The position numbers and the translations under genes were made by a program. From Neocallimastix lanati (nom. inval.) (Eukaryota > Neocallimastigomycota > Neocallimastigomycetes > Neocallimastigales > Neocallimastigaceae): a DNA stretch of 64,000 nucleotides. The stretch covers positions 148,501-212,500 of the forward strand of contig JACVTC010000090.1 in the NCBI GenBank assembly GCA_016946835.1, written 5' to 3'. Below, piece by piece: positions 35,471 to 48,769 of the stretch; within the stretch, counting starts at the first letter, position 1, and each line of letters starts with the position of its first letter. The notes below the pieces were generated by a model. The model was not told the origin of the DNA and did not search any database. It saw only the letters and a list, made by a program, of their open reading frames with translations.

Positions 35471-36570
35471 ACAATAATAGATTTTAAATTCAGTGATTCA
35501 ATGAAAAGTATTCCAAGATTCGTATATTGATTAGTTTTCGGTAGATGGTTCTTGCCAAGTTTAAATGTGGGGTTTTCATAATGTCTTGAAGGTATAAAGT
35601 TCTTTGGTTTAACACCAAGTGTAGCACATTTGCTGATTACAAAGGTCATTTCATTTTTAATACCCCCAATCATGAGCTTTATTTAAAAGGTTTTTAATAG
35701 AGGATTTTTGAAGTGGGCCAACAAAACAATGTCATCAACAAATAAGTCACCATTTCACCTTTTTTTTTTTTTTTTTTAGTAATTAAGTAATCACATCATA
35801 TTTCTTGCATTTATCAAATATGTCATTGATTGATAAATATATTAAATAAAGTAAGTGATAAAAGTTATCCTTGGCGAACATCACGATACATTGGAAATTC
35901 TTTTTGAAAGTTTACCATTAATTTTAAAATTTGCACAATTTTTTAAAGTAAGGTATTGATTAATAATGAACTGAAGGCATTTACCACGAACACCAATATT
36001 ATTAAGTTTTGTTAAGTATATTATGAATTGGAACTGAATTCATAAATGTTTTTGAGGTCAAGAAAAGTAAGAAAGGTAAATTGAACATTAAATTTTCTTT
36101 TTTTTTTTTTTTTTTTTTTTGGCAAATTTCATGAATTGAGACAAATAAACTAATACATACTTTTTTATTTCTAAAACCAAACTCTTCTGGTCTGATAATT
36201 CCATAAGAAAAGGCATCATCTGAAATTCTTTTAGTTAAAATTTTTAATAGAATCTTTATTCCTACATTGATAAGTGAAATACTATGGAAATTATTACAAT
36301 CTGAAAGATCCCCTTACTTAGGAATGGAAACAATAGATGCAGAATACCATTCATGAAGTCTGCATCACAACCATAAATTTTATTAAATCATAAAAATAGA
36401 CATTTTGCACATATGAAATAAAATTAACTTCTTGATTAGGATCATTATGAGAAGTAGTGTTTTGAAAAATACTTTTAAAAATTCTGTTGTCTTAGTATTT
36501 GGACCAGGTGCTTTGTTATTTTTTATTGAAAGAACAGTAGAGTGTATTTCTGACATTGAAAACTGGTTTA
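35460..36570 (-). pseudogene. LINE reverse-transcriptase remnant, minus orientation
   Basis: Reading the minus strand from 36570 gives IKNNKAPGPN (about 36520), EWYSASIVSIPK..GDLSDCNNFHSISLINVG (36350-36260), GIIRPEEFGFRNKK (about 36200-36165) and SIHEICQ (about 36130). These are the N-terminal fingers of a LINE reverse transcriptase, which the copy at 37-39 kb lacks. After a T run at 36100-36120 it continues through LDLKN (about 36060) and MTFVISKCATLGVKPKNFIPS (35650-35590) to ESLNLKSII at about 35480. Stops and frameshifts are frequent. It is clearly the same family as the neighbouring copies. Confidence 0.85.
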
Positions 36571-39194
<2,624 letters not shown>

Positions 39195-39336
39195 ATAATA
39201 ATAATAATAATAATTTTATAATTAAACAAAAAAAAAAAAGGAAATATTATGATTAATTAAAAAAAAAAAAAAAAAATACTAATAAATAAAAAAAGTATGT
39301 ATATAATATTAAAATAGAAAAAAAAAAAAAAAAAAA

Positions 39337-39373
<37 letters not shown>

Positions 39374-39750
39374 CTCAATCTTTGTATATATATTATTTTA
39401 TTTTTTAAGAAATTCTTTATTTAATAAATAATTAAAATTTAAAAGATATTAAAAATGATATAGAAAATGATATTGATAACTTATATGGATATAAATAAAT
39501 ATTGAATGAAATTTTTGAATTGTAATTATTAATGGTATATAAATAATAAAAATTATTAAAAAAAATATTATAGAAAATATTTATTAATTTGTATATTGAC
39601 TCTATATCAATTAGAAAAAAAATAAAAATAAAAATAAAAATATTAATAATAATAAATAATATTTATATATACATAAAACTCTAACAATAAAAAGAAATAT
39701 TAATAAGTTATATTATTTAATTAATATAATATGTTAATAATAAAGTAATG

Positions 39751-39798
<48 letters not shown>

Positions 39799-40181
39799 GT
39801 TGTAATTTCTTATTACTATTTTTTTTTCTTTTTTAATATTATTATTATTATTATTATTTTTTTAATTTTTACTGTTAATTTTTTTTTATATTTTTGTTTT
39901 GTTCCGTTTCTTTTGTTGAATAATTTAAAAACTATTTTTGAATAACTATTTAAATGAAATCATGGTAATAATGAAATAATTTAATTAAAAGTTATTAATA
40001 TGTAGTTTGATTCATGCGTGATGCTTTAATTCGTATTTATGATTTTTTTTTTTTTTTTTTTTTTTAATAAATGTATTTATATATTTATATAAATGTATGT
40101 ATTTATATATAATGACTTATTATAAGATAGTTTAAAAACAGCGTTATAATTTTTTTTTTAAAACGAATGACATTTCTTTTC

Positions 40182-40218
<37 letters not shown>

Positions 40219-40451
40219 TTTTTTTTTGGTTAAATGTTATAATAATTTTCTATTATAAATTTAAAATAGAATAATAATTATTATTTATATTTATTATTAA
40301 TAAATATAATTGTACAATAAAGATCTTAATAATTATAAATTTATAATTTTTATAATTTTATCTTTAATTTTTGTTTGGTTTATTTTATTGAATTTTTTTT
40401 TTTTTTTTTTTTTTGATGTTATTTTTAAGATCTTTGAATCCATCCTTTAAT

Positions 40452-40485
<34 letters not shown>

Positions 40486-40598
40486 TTGGATTTATATATT
40501 TGTTGTATTATTATTATTTTTTTTGTAATATATTATTATTACTACTTTTTATTTTTTTATTTTTATGTATTTATTTTTTTTTATTTTATATAATCCAC
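39195..40598. other. Homopolymer-rich intergenic region
   Basis: Dominated by A runs (39322-39370), T runs (39755-39797, 40047-40065, 40206-40227, 40390-40414, 40452-40483), a TTTTC repeat at 40172-40205 and AAT repeats. No gene is seen. The right end is the 3' flank of the minus-strand RING gene. Confidence 0.6.
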
Positions 40599-42074
40599 TT
40601 AATCATTCAAATGACTAAAGTTTCTTTCAAATTCTTCCCTTTCTCTTTCAAATTCTTCCCTTTCAAGAGCATTTCTATTCATAATTTCTTGATTTCTACG
40701 TGAAACTTCAGCATCAGTTCTACGTATATTGTCTTCTTTGAGTATTGAATAACCAAATTTAACTTCAATACAACTCCAAAATATTGTTAATGCGAAGAAA
40801 ATCATAATAGAATATTGATAAATATCTTCAAATGAAAGTGATTTTTTTTCTTGACCAATTAAATTGTTTAAGTTAGCAAATAATAATAATAAAATAATAA
40901 AAACTAAACCATAGTATACACTAGAAGATGCTGGTTGAACTATCATAAATTCCATTAGTTTATTATTCTTTATACTATCAATTAATCGATATAAAAGGAT
41001 AATAAATCCTGTAATTAATACAATAAGAATTACATAAGTAGTAAAATACAACTTTCCCGTTATAAAACTGATTATAGCAAGTACAATTCCAGTTACAACA
41101 ATGGCAAAAAGCATAACAAAAAATAAAAAGAATTTTGTATAGAAATACGGTTCAAACAAGACCCAAGGAAGATGTTCATTCATATAATTTCTTACTAATT
41201 CTTCTGTTATGTTATGATCAAAAAAGAAATTCGTATTATATTGAGGAACAACAAATTGCTCTGATTCTTCTTTTAATTTAATAGATATATCAAAACGTTT
41301 TTCGATAGCTTCAATTTCGTAGCGCTTAATTTCTACACGACAGATTGGACAGTTTTGACTTCTTTCTAACCATTGAGCAATACATGAATAGTGAAATTTA
41401 TGCATACAGTGAAGTTTACATTCATAATTATCAATATCTTCTTTTGTCGGTGCTACAATTGTTTTATTTGATTCATCTTTATTATTAGTGAGATTTTCAA
41501 TATCTGTTGGTTTTTTAGTTTCAATAAGACATATGGCACAAGTATTATCTTCATATTCTTTCATAGTAATCTTATGTTCATTATTTGTAATATCTGCTTC
41601 TTCTTTATCTTCTTGATTATTTTTGTTTTCATTGCTTTCAATATTATTAAATAGTGGTGGAACAGATGTAATATTGGTTAATCTTTTTAAACTTTTATTA
41701 TTTTTTTCGGATTTATTTGAAATATCTTCATTTTCAGTTTTTTCATTATCAACAGGATTTTGCGTTTGATTAACGTCAACATACGTTAAATCACCACTAG
41801 TTGCAATTGACATACGATTTTGATGTAAATTATATTTCTTTTTGAGATTTAATGCATCATTTAACACATTAGTTTGATGATCGATATCAAGAATACTGTC
41901 ATTACTTTTTTCTTTTGATAAATTAGAATTTTCAGTATCAATAATTTCTTCTTCTCTATCATTAATTTCAACAATAATACTTGAATTATCAAATTCAACA
42001 TTGTGTTCCTCCGGTTCTTTAACTACCGAAGAATAAATTGTTTTTTCTGATTGTGTAATAGGAGGTTGTGTCAT
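40599..42074 (-). CDS. Membrane-anchored RING-H2 E3 ubiquitin ligase (predicted)
   Basis: A 491-residue intronless protein. Residues 1-175 are polar, Asn/Glu/Ser-rich and probably disordered. A RING-H2 finger follows with ligands Cys179, Cys182, Cys223, His225, His228, Cys231, Cys242 and Cys245. The segment HCMHKFHYSCIAQWLERSQNCPIC is classical, including the Trp and the Pro after Cys242 used for E2 binding. The spacing between Cys182 and Cys223 is unusually long (40 residues, acidic and Lys/Asn-rich). About four membrane helices follow (near 314-338, 343-363, 386-402, 420-438), and then a charged, Glu/Arg-rich C-terminal helix with an EREEFERE repeat. The layout (cytosolic RING, then a membrane domain) fits an organelle or endomembrane E3. 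Substrate and compartment are unknown. Note that the RING is N-terminal to the membrane segments. Confidence 0.9.
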   Translation of the reverse strand: MTQPPITQSEKTIYSSVVKEPEEHNVEFDNSSIIVEINDREEEIIDTENSNLSKEKSNDSILDIDHQTNVLNDALNLKKKYNLHQNRMSIATSGDLTYVDVNQTQNPVDNEKTENEDISNKSEKNNKSLKRLTNITSVPPLFNNIESNENKNNQEDKEEADITNNEHKITMKEYEDNTCAICLIETKKPTDIENLTNNKDESNKTIVAPTKEDIDNYECKLHCMHKFHYSCIAQWLERSQNCPICRVEIKRYEIEAIEKRFDISIKLKEESEQFVVPQYNTNFFFDHNITEELVRNYMNEHLPWVLFEPYFYTKFFLFFVMLFAIVVTGIVLAIISFITGKLYFTTYVILIVLITGFIILLYRLIDSIKNNKLMEFMIVQPASSSVYYGLVFIILLLLFANLNNLIGQEKKSLSFEDIYQYSIMIFFALTIFWSCIEVKFGYSILKEDNIRRTDAEVSRRNQEIMNRNALEREEFEREREEFERNFSHLND

Positions 42075-42327
42075 TTTTTTAATTTTATTATTTAAAAAAA
42101 TATAAACTATAAATAAAGATTTATAATAATAATAATAATAATAATTTAAATTTTTTATTTTATTTTTTCTTTCTCTTTTTATCTTTTAATTATATTTTAC
42201 GCTATATATATTTCGATTAATATGTACTTCAAATTTTAATAAAATAAAATTATATATTTTATGTTATATATAAAATACTGAATTAGGAAAATATAAAGTT
42301 TTTAAGAATTTAATTACTTTTAAATTG

Positions 42328-42482
42328 TAGAATTTGCGTATGCTAATAAATGATTATATTTATATAATATAAATATAAAAATATATATATAAAAATATTA
42401 TTTGATAGAATTTGCATATGCGATTAATTGATTATATTTATAGCATAAAAATATAAAAGAATATATATAAAAATACTATTTG
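42328..42482. repeat. 78-bp tandem repeat upstream of the RING gene
   Basis: Two imperfect copies at 42328-42405 and 42406-42482. Both have TAGAATTTGC(G/A)TATGC, then GATTATATTTATA and ATATATATAAAAATA.TATTTGA. They lie about 250 bp upstream of the RING start codon and may be promoter sequence. Confidence 0.8.
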
Positions 42483-42528
42483 ACCAAAATTTTATTATTA
42501 AGTGTTTATAACAGTTTTTTTAATAGGA

Positions 42529-42563
<35 letters not shown>

Positions 42564-43090
42564 GGTAATGTATTAATTCCTTAGTAATATCTTTTAAATA
42601 TATAATAATAAAAATATTTTTTTAATTAATTTTTAAATATTATAAAATATTTTATATCGATATTGAATAAAAATTTTATATTAAGAATATAAAGTAGTTA
42701 GAGATTTTTTTTTTTTTTTTTTTTTCTTTTCTTTTCTTCTTCTCAAATAATATACTATACAAAATTCATTTCAATAAAATTATTGATATTTATATTGTTG
42801 ATTTAATATAAATTTTTTATTTTTTAGTTCGTATTTATATATTTGATTTAATATAAATTTTTACTTTTTTTTTAATAAAAAAGTGATATTTAATAACGTA
42901 TGTTTTTATTAATATCACTTTTTTATCATTTATAAAAAATGAATTTATAGTGATTAAATTGTATTATTAACATTTATTTAAATTATTATTTTTCTTTTAT
43001 TGAACTTTTTCTCATTAAATTATCATTATTTCTATTTTTAATATCTTTATTATTGATATATATATTACTATCTTTTTTATTTTAAATTTT

Positions 43091-43135
<45 letters not shown>

Positions 43136-45060
43136 AAAAAAAAAAAAGAAAAAAAGTAAAAAATAAAAAAAAAAAAAATATTAATAAAAAATTTTATTTA
43201 ATAAAGACTTTAATTAAAAATATATTATTTATATATCATAATTTAATAATATATAATAAATAATATTGTTTATTTATATTAAATATATATTATTTTGAAT
43301 TTATTAAAAAATGTATTAGTCAAGCGAAATTATCTTATAAGTTTAACTTTTTTATAATATATAATAAATAATTACATATTGTGGTAATAATTGTATATAT
43401 TAATATAATATTCCAAATAAGAATTTTAATATTTTTTTTTACAGAATTGGTTTTAATATATCATTCCATTATTATAAAATAAACCAAAATTTAGATTCAT
43501 ATATATTAAAGTATATTACACTATACATTTTAAAGTTTATATTATTTATATATAATATTTTGTTGAATAATAAATAATAAATTAAAATTCAACCAATGAT
43601 TTTTCCTATTAATAAATGTATAATAAAGCTTAACATTAATATATTCAAATGAATAAAATTTATAACGATAAAAGATTAAATATTAATGAATGAATGAATA
43701 AATAAATATATATATATAAATAAAGTGATAATAATTTATATATAAAAGGTAAAATTTAAATGATAATAATATGCAACAAGAACAAGAACAGGAACAGCAA
43801 AGGCAACCTCAAAATATTAGTCGAGAGAAAAAACACCAGAACTTATAAAACCAATATTACATATAAATAATTAATAAAAAGAATATCATCAGTTATAATA
43901 TAAATTTATTATTTTTATTATTATAATAATTATTTATAATCATTATAATAAAAAAATCATTTAAACTATTGGATGACATTTATAATTTTTTATATATATA
44001 AAATTTATGTTTTTATTACTTGTTTTATATATATAAAATTTACATAGTAATATGTAATATATTCATAAGATAATATCATGATATTTATTTAACAAAAAAT
44101 ATTTTAAATCTAATTTTTATAAAAAATTTTCATATGGATTCTAAACTTTGAAATTAAGTTTTATCTACTTTTATTTATATTGTATATTATAAATTAAAAA
44201 AAAAAATTTTTTTAAATGACTATTTAATATATATTATAATATATTTAATTATTAAAAAAAATGATTTGAATGTTTCATTATTTGATAATTAATTTTAAAT
44301 AAAATTAATAGTATTGGCGATATTAATCTTAACTACCAACAAAAAATTAACCATTTTATATATGTATATATAATTTTATTTTTACATTAAAAAAAAAATC
44401 ACCTTTTTTTCTATCTGACATCCGACAATTCATTATATTATATTAATAATATATTTGAATATTTAAATTATATATTTTCCAATATAAAATTAATATTCAT
44501 TTATATAAATAAACAGTTTAATAAATTAAAAATTTTAATTAAAAAAACAAATAAATGTTAATACATACAATATTATAATTTTAAATAAAAAAATAAATAA
44601 ATCACATGCTATAAGTTATTCATTATGATTAAAAATTATTAACAATTTTATAAAAAAAATAAGGTATATTTTTTCTATGTGTAACAGTATAATGCTAAAC
44701 GTGGTTGAAAATTTTTACTTCTGAAAATGTAAGTTCAAATTTTACATAAATGTTTTTTTTTTATTAAAATTTATTATATTTACTAGTTTAATGTAAATAT
44801 ATATTTTGATAAAATTTCTACATTAACTGAGATTTTATTTTAATATTGTATAGTAAATATTTATTATTTCGCAAAAAATATTTTTTTTAATAATATAATT
44901 ATTTGAAAATATTCTGAAATAAAATAAAACTTTATAAAATTAAATCTAAAGAAAACAAAAATAAAAATAAAAATAAATATATTAAATATTATATATGCAT
45001 CTATTTTTATTATAAATATTTTATTTATTTATTTATTATTTATTTATTTATTATTTATTT

Positions 45061-45094
<34 letters not shown>

Positions 45095-45762
45095 GAAAAA
45101 TGTTTAAAAATCAAAAAATATATAATATATATATATTTATTTTTTGATTTTTTGTATTTTGTTTTTGTTATAAAAATATTAATATTAAAATTGTTTAATA
45201 TATCAAATTAATTAATCTTTTTAATAGCAAACTATTAGAAAATTATATATATTTTTTTAATAATCAAAATAAAGTTTATTCATATTCAAATATAGATTGT
45301 TTAATTAATTAATTAAAAATATTCATAATATTAAAACTATAAATTATATAATTTCTAATATAAAATATAGTTTTAAAGTTTTGTGTGACTTTTAAATAAT
45401 TAAAAATAATTATTATGCGAAAACTTTTTCAACAGTGAATGAAAATAGACCAAGTAATATAAATATCATAGTGTAATTTACCACTTTTTTGCTATAATAA
45501 AAACAATATTCAATATCTATATAGTATATACTTTTTATTTTTTTATTTCTTTATGCTATATATGTGTTTAAATATTAACAGAATTTGCAATTTGATTAAT
45601 ATCTATGTAATGTATAATACGTCAAAAATATCAGATGACCAATATTTATAATTATTTACAAGTATGAATTAAACAATTAAACTTCTAAATATAACAAATA
45701 TTTCATGTTATTGAATCATTTAATTCATTAAGCTCATAAACTGTAAAAAAACGGGAATAATC

Positions 45763-45818
<56 letters not shown>

Positions 45819-45851
45819 GGAAGAAAAAAAATATTAATTATTATGGATATA

Positions 45852-45882
<31 letters not shown>

Positions 45883-46403
45883 CTTCTATTTCTTTAATAT
45901 TAGATTATTATGATATGTAAAAAATATATTTGTTTAATAGTAAAAGGTATTGTAACTTTTTCTACTGTTAAATAATAGAATTAATAATTCATGTATTTGA
46001 TTAATGGAAATTATTTTTTTATAAACATAATATGAATTATAGTATTGCTTTAAATAATACAGAATGTAACCCTTTATTAATTATCCCATAGATGGGTTAC
46101 ATCATTACATATTTATTTATTTATGAATATAATATGTTACTAATATTGTATTTCAAAAAAAATATTGCATTAAATAACACGAATATTAAGCATAATTTAT
46201 CCATCAATATACAAAAATTAATAAACTTTTTTTATACTAATAAATATAGTTTGAATATTTTATTAAAGCAATTAATTAATATTTGATATATCAATAATTC
46301 ACAACTGAAAAGTTTTTAATAGTATCTCAAGAAATTTATAATTTTTTCAATATATAATTATAATCATGAAAACTATAATTATGTATAAAAAATGAATATA
46401 AGT
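42483..46403. other. 4-kb AT desert
   Basis: Mostly A/T-only with long A or T runs (43090-43132), TTTA repeats (45021-45092) and AAT repeats (45764-45816). The only coding-like item is a 25-codon Gln/Glu-rich frame at 43771-43848 (listed separately). An 8-bp hairpin with TGTAACCC (46065-46072) and GGGTTACA (46094-46101) stands out near the right end. Confidence 0.6.
43771..43848 (+). other. Short Gln/Glu-rich open frame
   Basis: ATG to TAA, 25 residues (MQQEQEQEQQRQPQNISREK and five more). The composition (Gln, Glu, Arg, Pro codons) is unlike the surrounding AT-only DNA, so it may be a first exon or gene remnant. The sequence upstream resembles a leader. No continuing exon was found within the next kilobase. 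Confidence 0.3.
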
Positions 46404-47600
46404 AGTTTTAAATCTGGAGCCTTAATTGAAAAAACAATATAGCATAGTTTTAATATAATTGAACAATAAAACCCTATATGTTTATATAAACTATATAGCT
46501 ATATCGATATATATTGAACATATATGCCTATATCGTTAATATTGAATAACATAGCTATGTTGTTTATTCATTTATACCGGTTTCAGAATTTTAATGAACA
46601 ATAAAACAGCCATGAATTAATATAAATGATAGTATTTTTAGCATTTGCAAACCTAGTTAGTTTGAGGATATATGAGCATATATTTGACCATGTTGATCAA
46701 TCAAACCCATATGTTGTTCAACTAGCTAGGTTTTGCATAACTAACCTATATTGTTCATATATATTAAATATAACAATAATTGCTAATATTTTATATAAAT
46801 TATTATTATTATTATTAATATATGAACAATATTGCAATATGCCGATTTTGAATGCCTTTTTGATACAAAACAGCTATATTTTATCAATCAAACATTGCAA
46901 ACATATATCGTTAAACATATACAATCATAGCTATGGCATTCAAAATCGAAACAACTATTATCAATTATATATATATTAATATATAAACAATATGGGTTGT
47001 TTGATTGTATTTGTATGTATGTCATTTAGCATCAATGTTCATCAAAAATACATATAAACATAGTTGTTTAAGTTGATACTATTTTGAATAAAATGCATAA
47101 ATTTGACAAATACAATATATCAACATTCTGGAACATATATATATTAATGAACAACATAGGAGTTTGATGCTAAAACTATACTAAAAACACACCCAAAATC
47201 ATCAAAAAATAAAACAAAAAATAAAATAAAATAAAAATAAAAAACATAATCATATATATGCATAGTTTTAGCATAAACATAGCATAAATATACATATATT
47301 AGCAATATATGCTTATATTATTATTAATATTCAAAAAAGCTATGTTGTTAATTAATTAAACATATGCATATATTGCTAATATTAACGATAAAACTATATG
47401 GTTTATATAAACATAACAGCTATATTGTTAATTAAAATCTCATACGGTTTATTAAACATTCAAACATATATGGTTTATATATAATCATAGCTGTTTTTAT
47501 CATCAATTAATATAGGCTCCAAATTATTAATAATCAATAGGGTTTTATGCTATATATATGCTAAAAACTATACTGTTTATATATATATTATTTCTGGAGT
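46404..47600. repeat. Inverted-repeat-rich island
   Basis: About 1.2 kb with more G/C words than its flanks, packed with inverted repeats and palindromes. CGATTTTGAATGCC (46843-46856) pairs perfectly with GGCATTCAAAATCG (46935-46948). ATGCTAAAACTAT (47167-47179) pairs with ATAGTTTTAGCAT (47262-47274). ATAAAACCCTAT near 46468 pairs with ATAGGGTTTTAT near 47538. GGAGCC words near 46413 and 47516 are inverted. AACATAGCTATGTT (46548-46561) is a perfect 14-bp palindrome, and CATAGCT(A/G)T words recur. GAACAATAAAAC occurs twice. The open frames seen here have no protein-like composition. Nature unknown: a fold-back element, cluster of MITEs, or structured non-coding region. Confidence 0.7.
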
Positions 47601-48512
47601 ATATATATATATATTTTTTTTTAAAATATAATTATGAATATTATTATTTATTTTTTATAATTATTTATTATAATTTATAATAAAAAAAATAGCTATTAAT
47701 TTTACAAATTCAAATTTATCTATTATATTAATTAATATAAATTTATTTCTTTTTGATAGTGATATTAAAACAAAAATTTATTGAATTGATGTAAATAAAA
47801 AAAACTGTAAAATACAATCAATAATACATTTTTATATATACTAAGATCTATCTATTTAAAAATTATATAGTTAATAATATAACAAGAAATTTTGAATTTT
47901 TATTTTAATAATTTTATAAAAATGTTTTAAAATTTTGTTAATATTTTGTATATTTATTTGTTCATTTTATATTATGATTTTTAACTTTTGATTCACTATT
48001 TTTTTTTTTTTTTTTAAAAAAAAAAAAATAAAAAAATAAAAAAGGTTATTAATTAAATTAATCTTTAAAAAGGAAATAATGTTGAAAATTATAACGAATT
48101 TTATGAAAAATATTCAGTAATAATAAGAGGAAGTTAAAATTGTATTTGATAAACACCAATATGTTGAGTTATCCCCTCTTCACCAATTTATATACTTGAA
48201 TATTAAAGTTCAATTTAGTAGTCGATTAAACAAATAAGGATAATTATTTATATAAAATTAAATTATAATTCATATTATTTATTATATTGATTTATATTTT
48301 AATTTTTTTTAACCAATAATTTACATTTTAAGGATCATACATCATAATTATTATTTATATCATATTTTTAAATAAAATTAACAAAAATTTATATTTATAT
48401 ATATTTTAGATTAATTTTTTATAATTTTTTTTTTCTTTAAATTATTATTATTATTTTTTTTTATCTTTTTAATTCATAACTTAAAGTATAACGAATGAAA
48501 TAACAATCAGCC

Positions 48513-48603
<91 letters not shown>

Positions 48604-48769
48604 TCTCCTTTTTTTTTTTCTTTTATCTTCAGATCACCTAAACATTAAATAATATATTTTATATTTAAAAGTCTGTTAAATAGTTTAGAAGAACATTGAA
48701 TAATTAGTATATTTCAAATAATTACAACAGAACTTTTAATATTTTAACATATGTATTAAATATTTTAAA
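47601..48769. other. AT-rich region upstream of CSE1
   Basis: No gene is visible. An AAT microsatellite spans 48513-48601. A slightly GC-richer phrase is at 48120-48235 (AGTTATCCCCTCTTCACC). The last ~160 bases are the presumed 5' leader of the CSE1 gene. Confidence 0.55.

Noticed and set aside
46626-46979. 117-codon open frame in the inverted-repeat island
   Set aside because: Composition follows the repeated modules; no protein-like pattern and no conserved motif.
46404-47600. Nuclear copy of mitochondrial DNA
   Set aside because: No mitochondrial gene, rRNA or tRNA sequence is recognisable, and anaerobic fungi have hydrogenosomes without a genome. The palindromes alone do not justify it.
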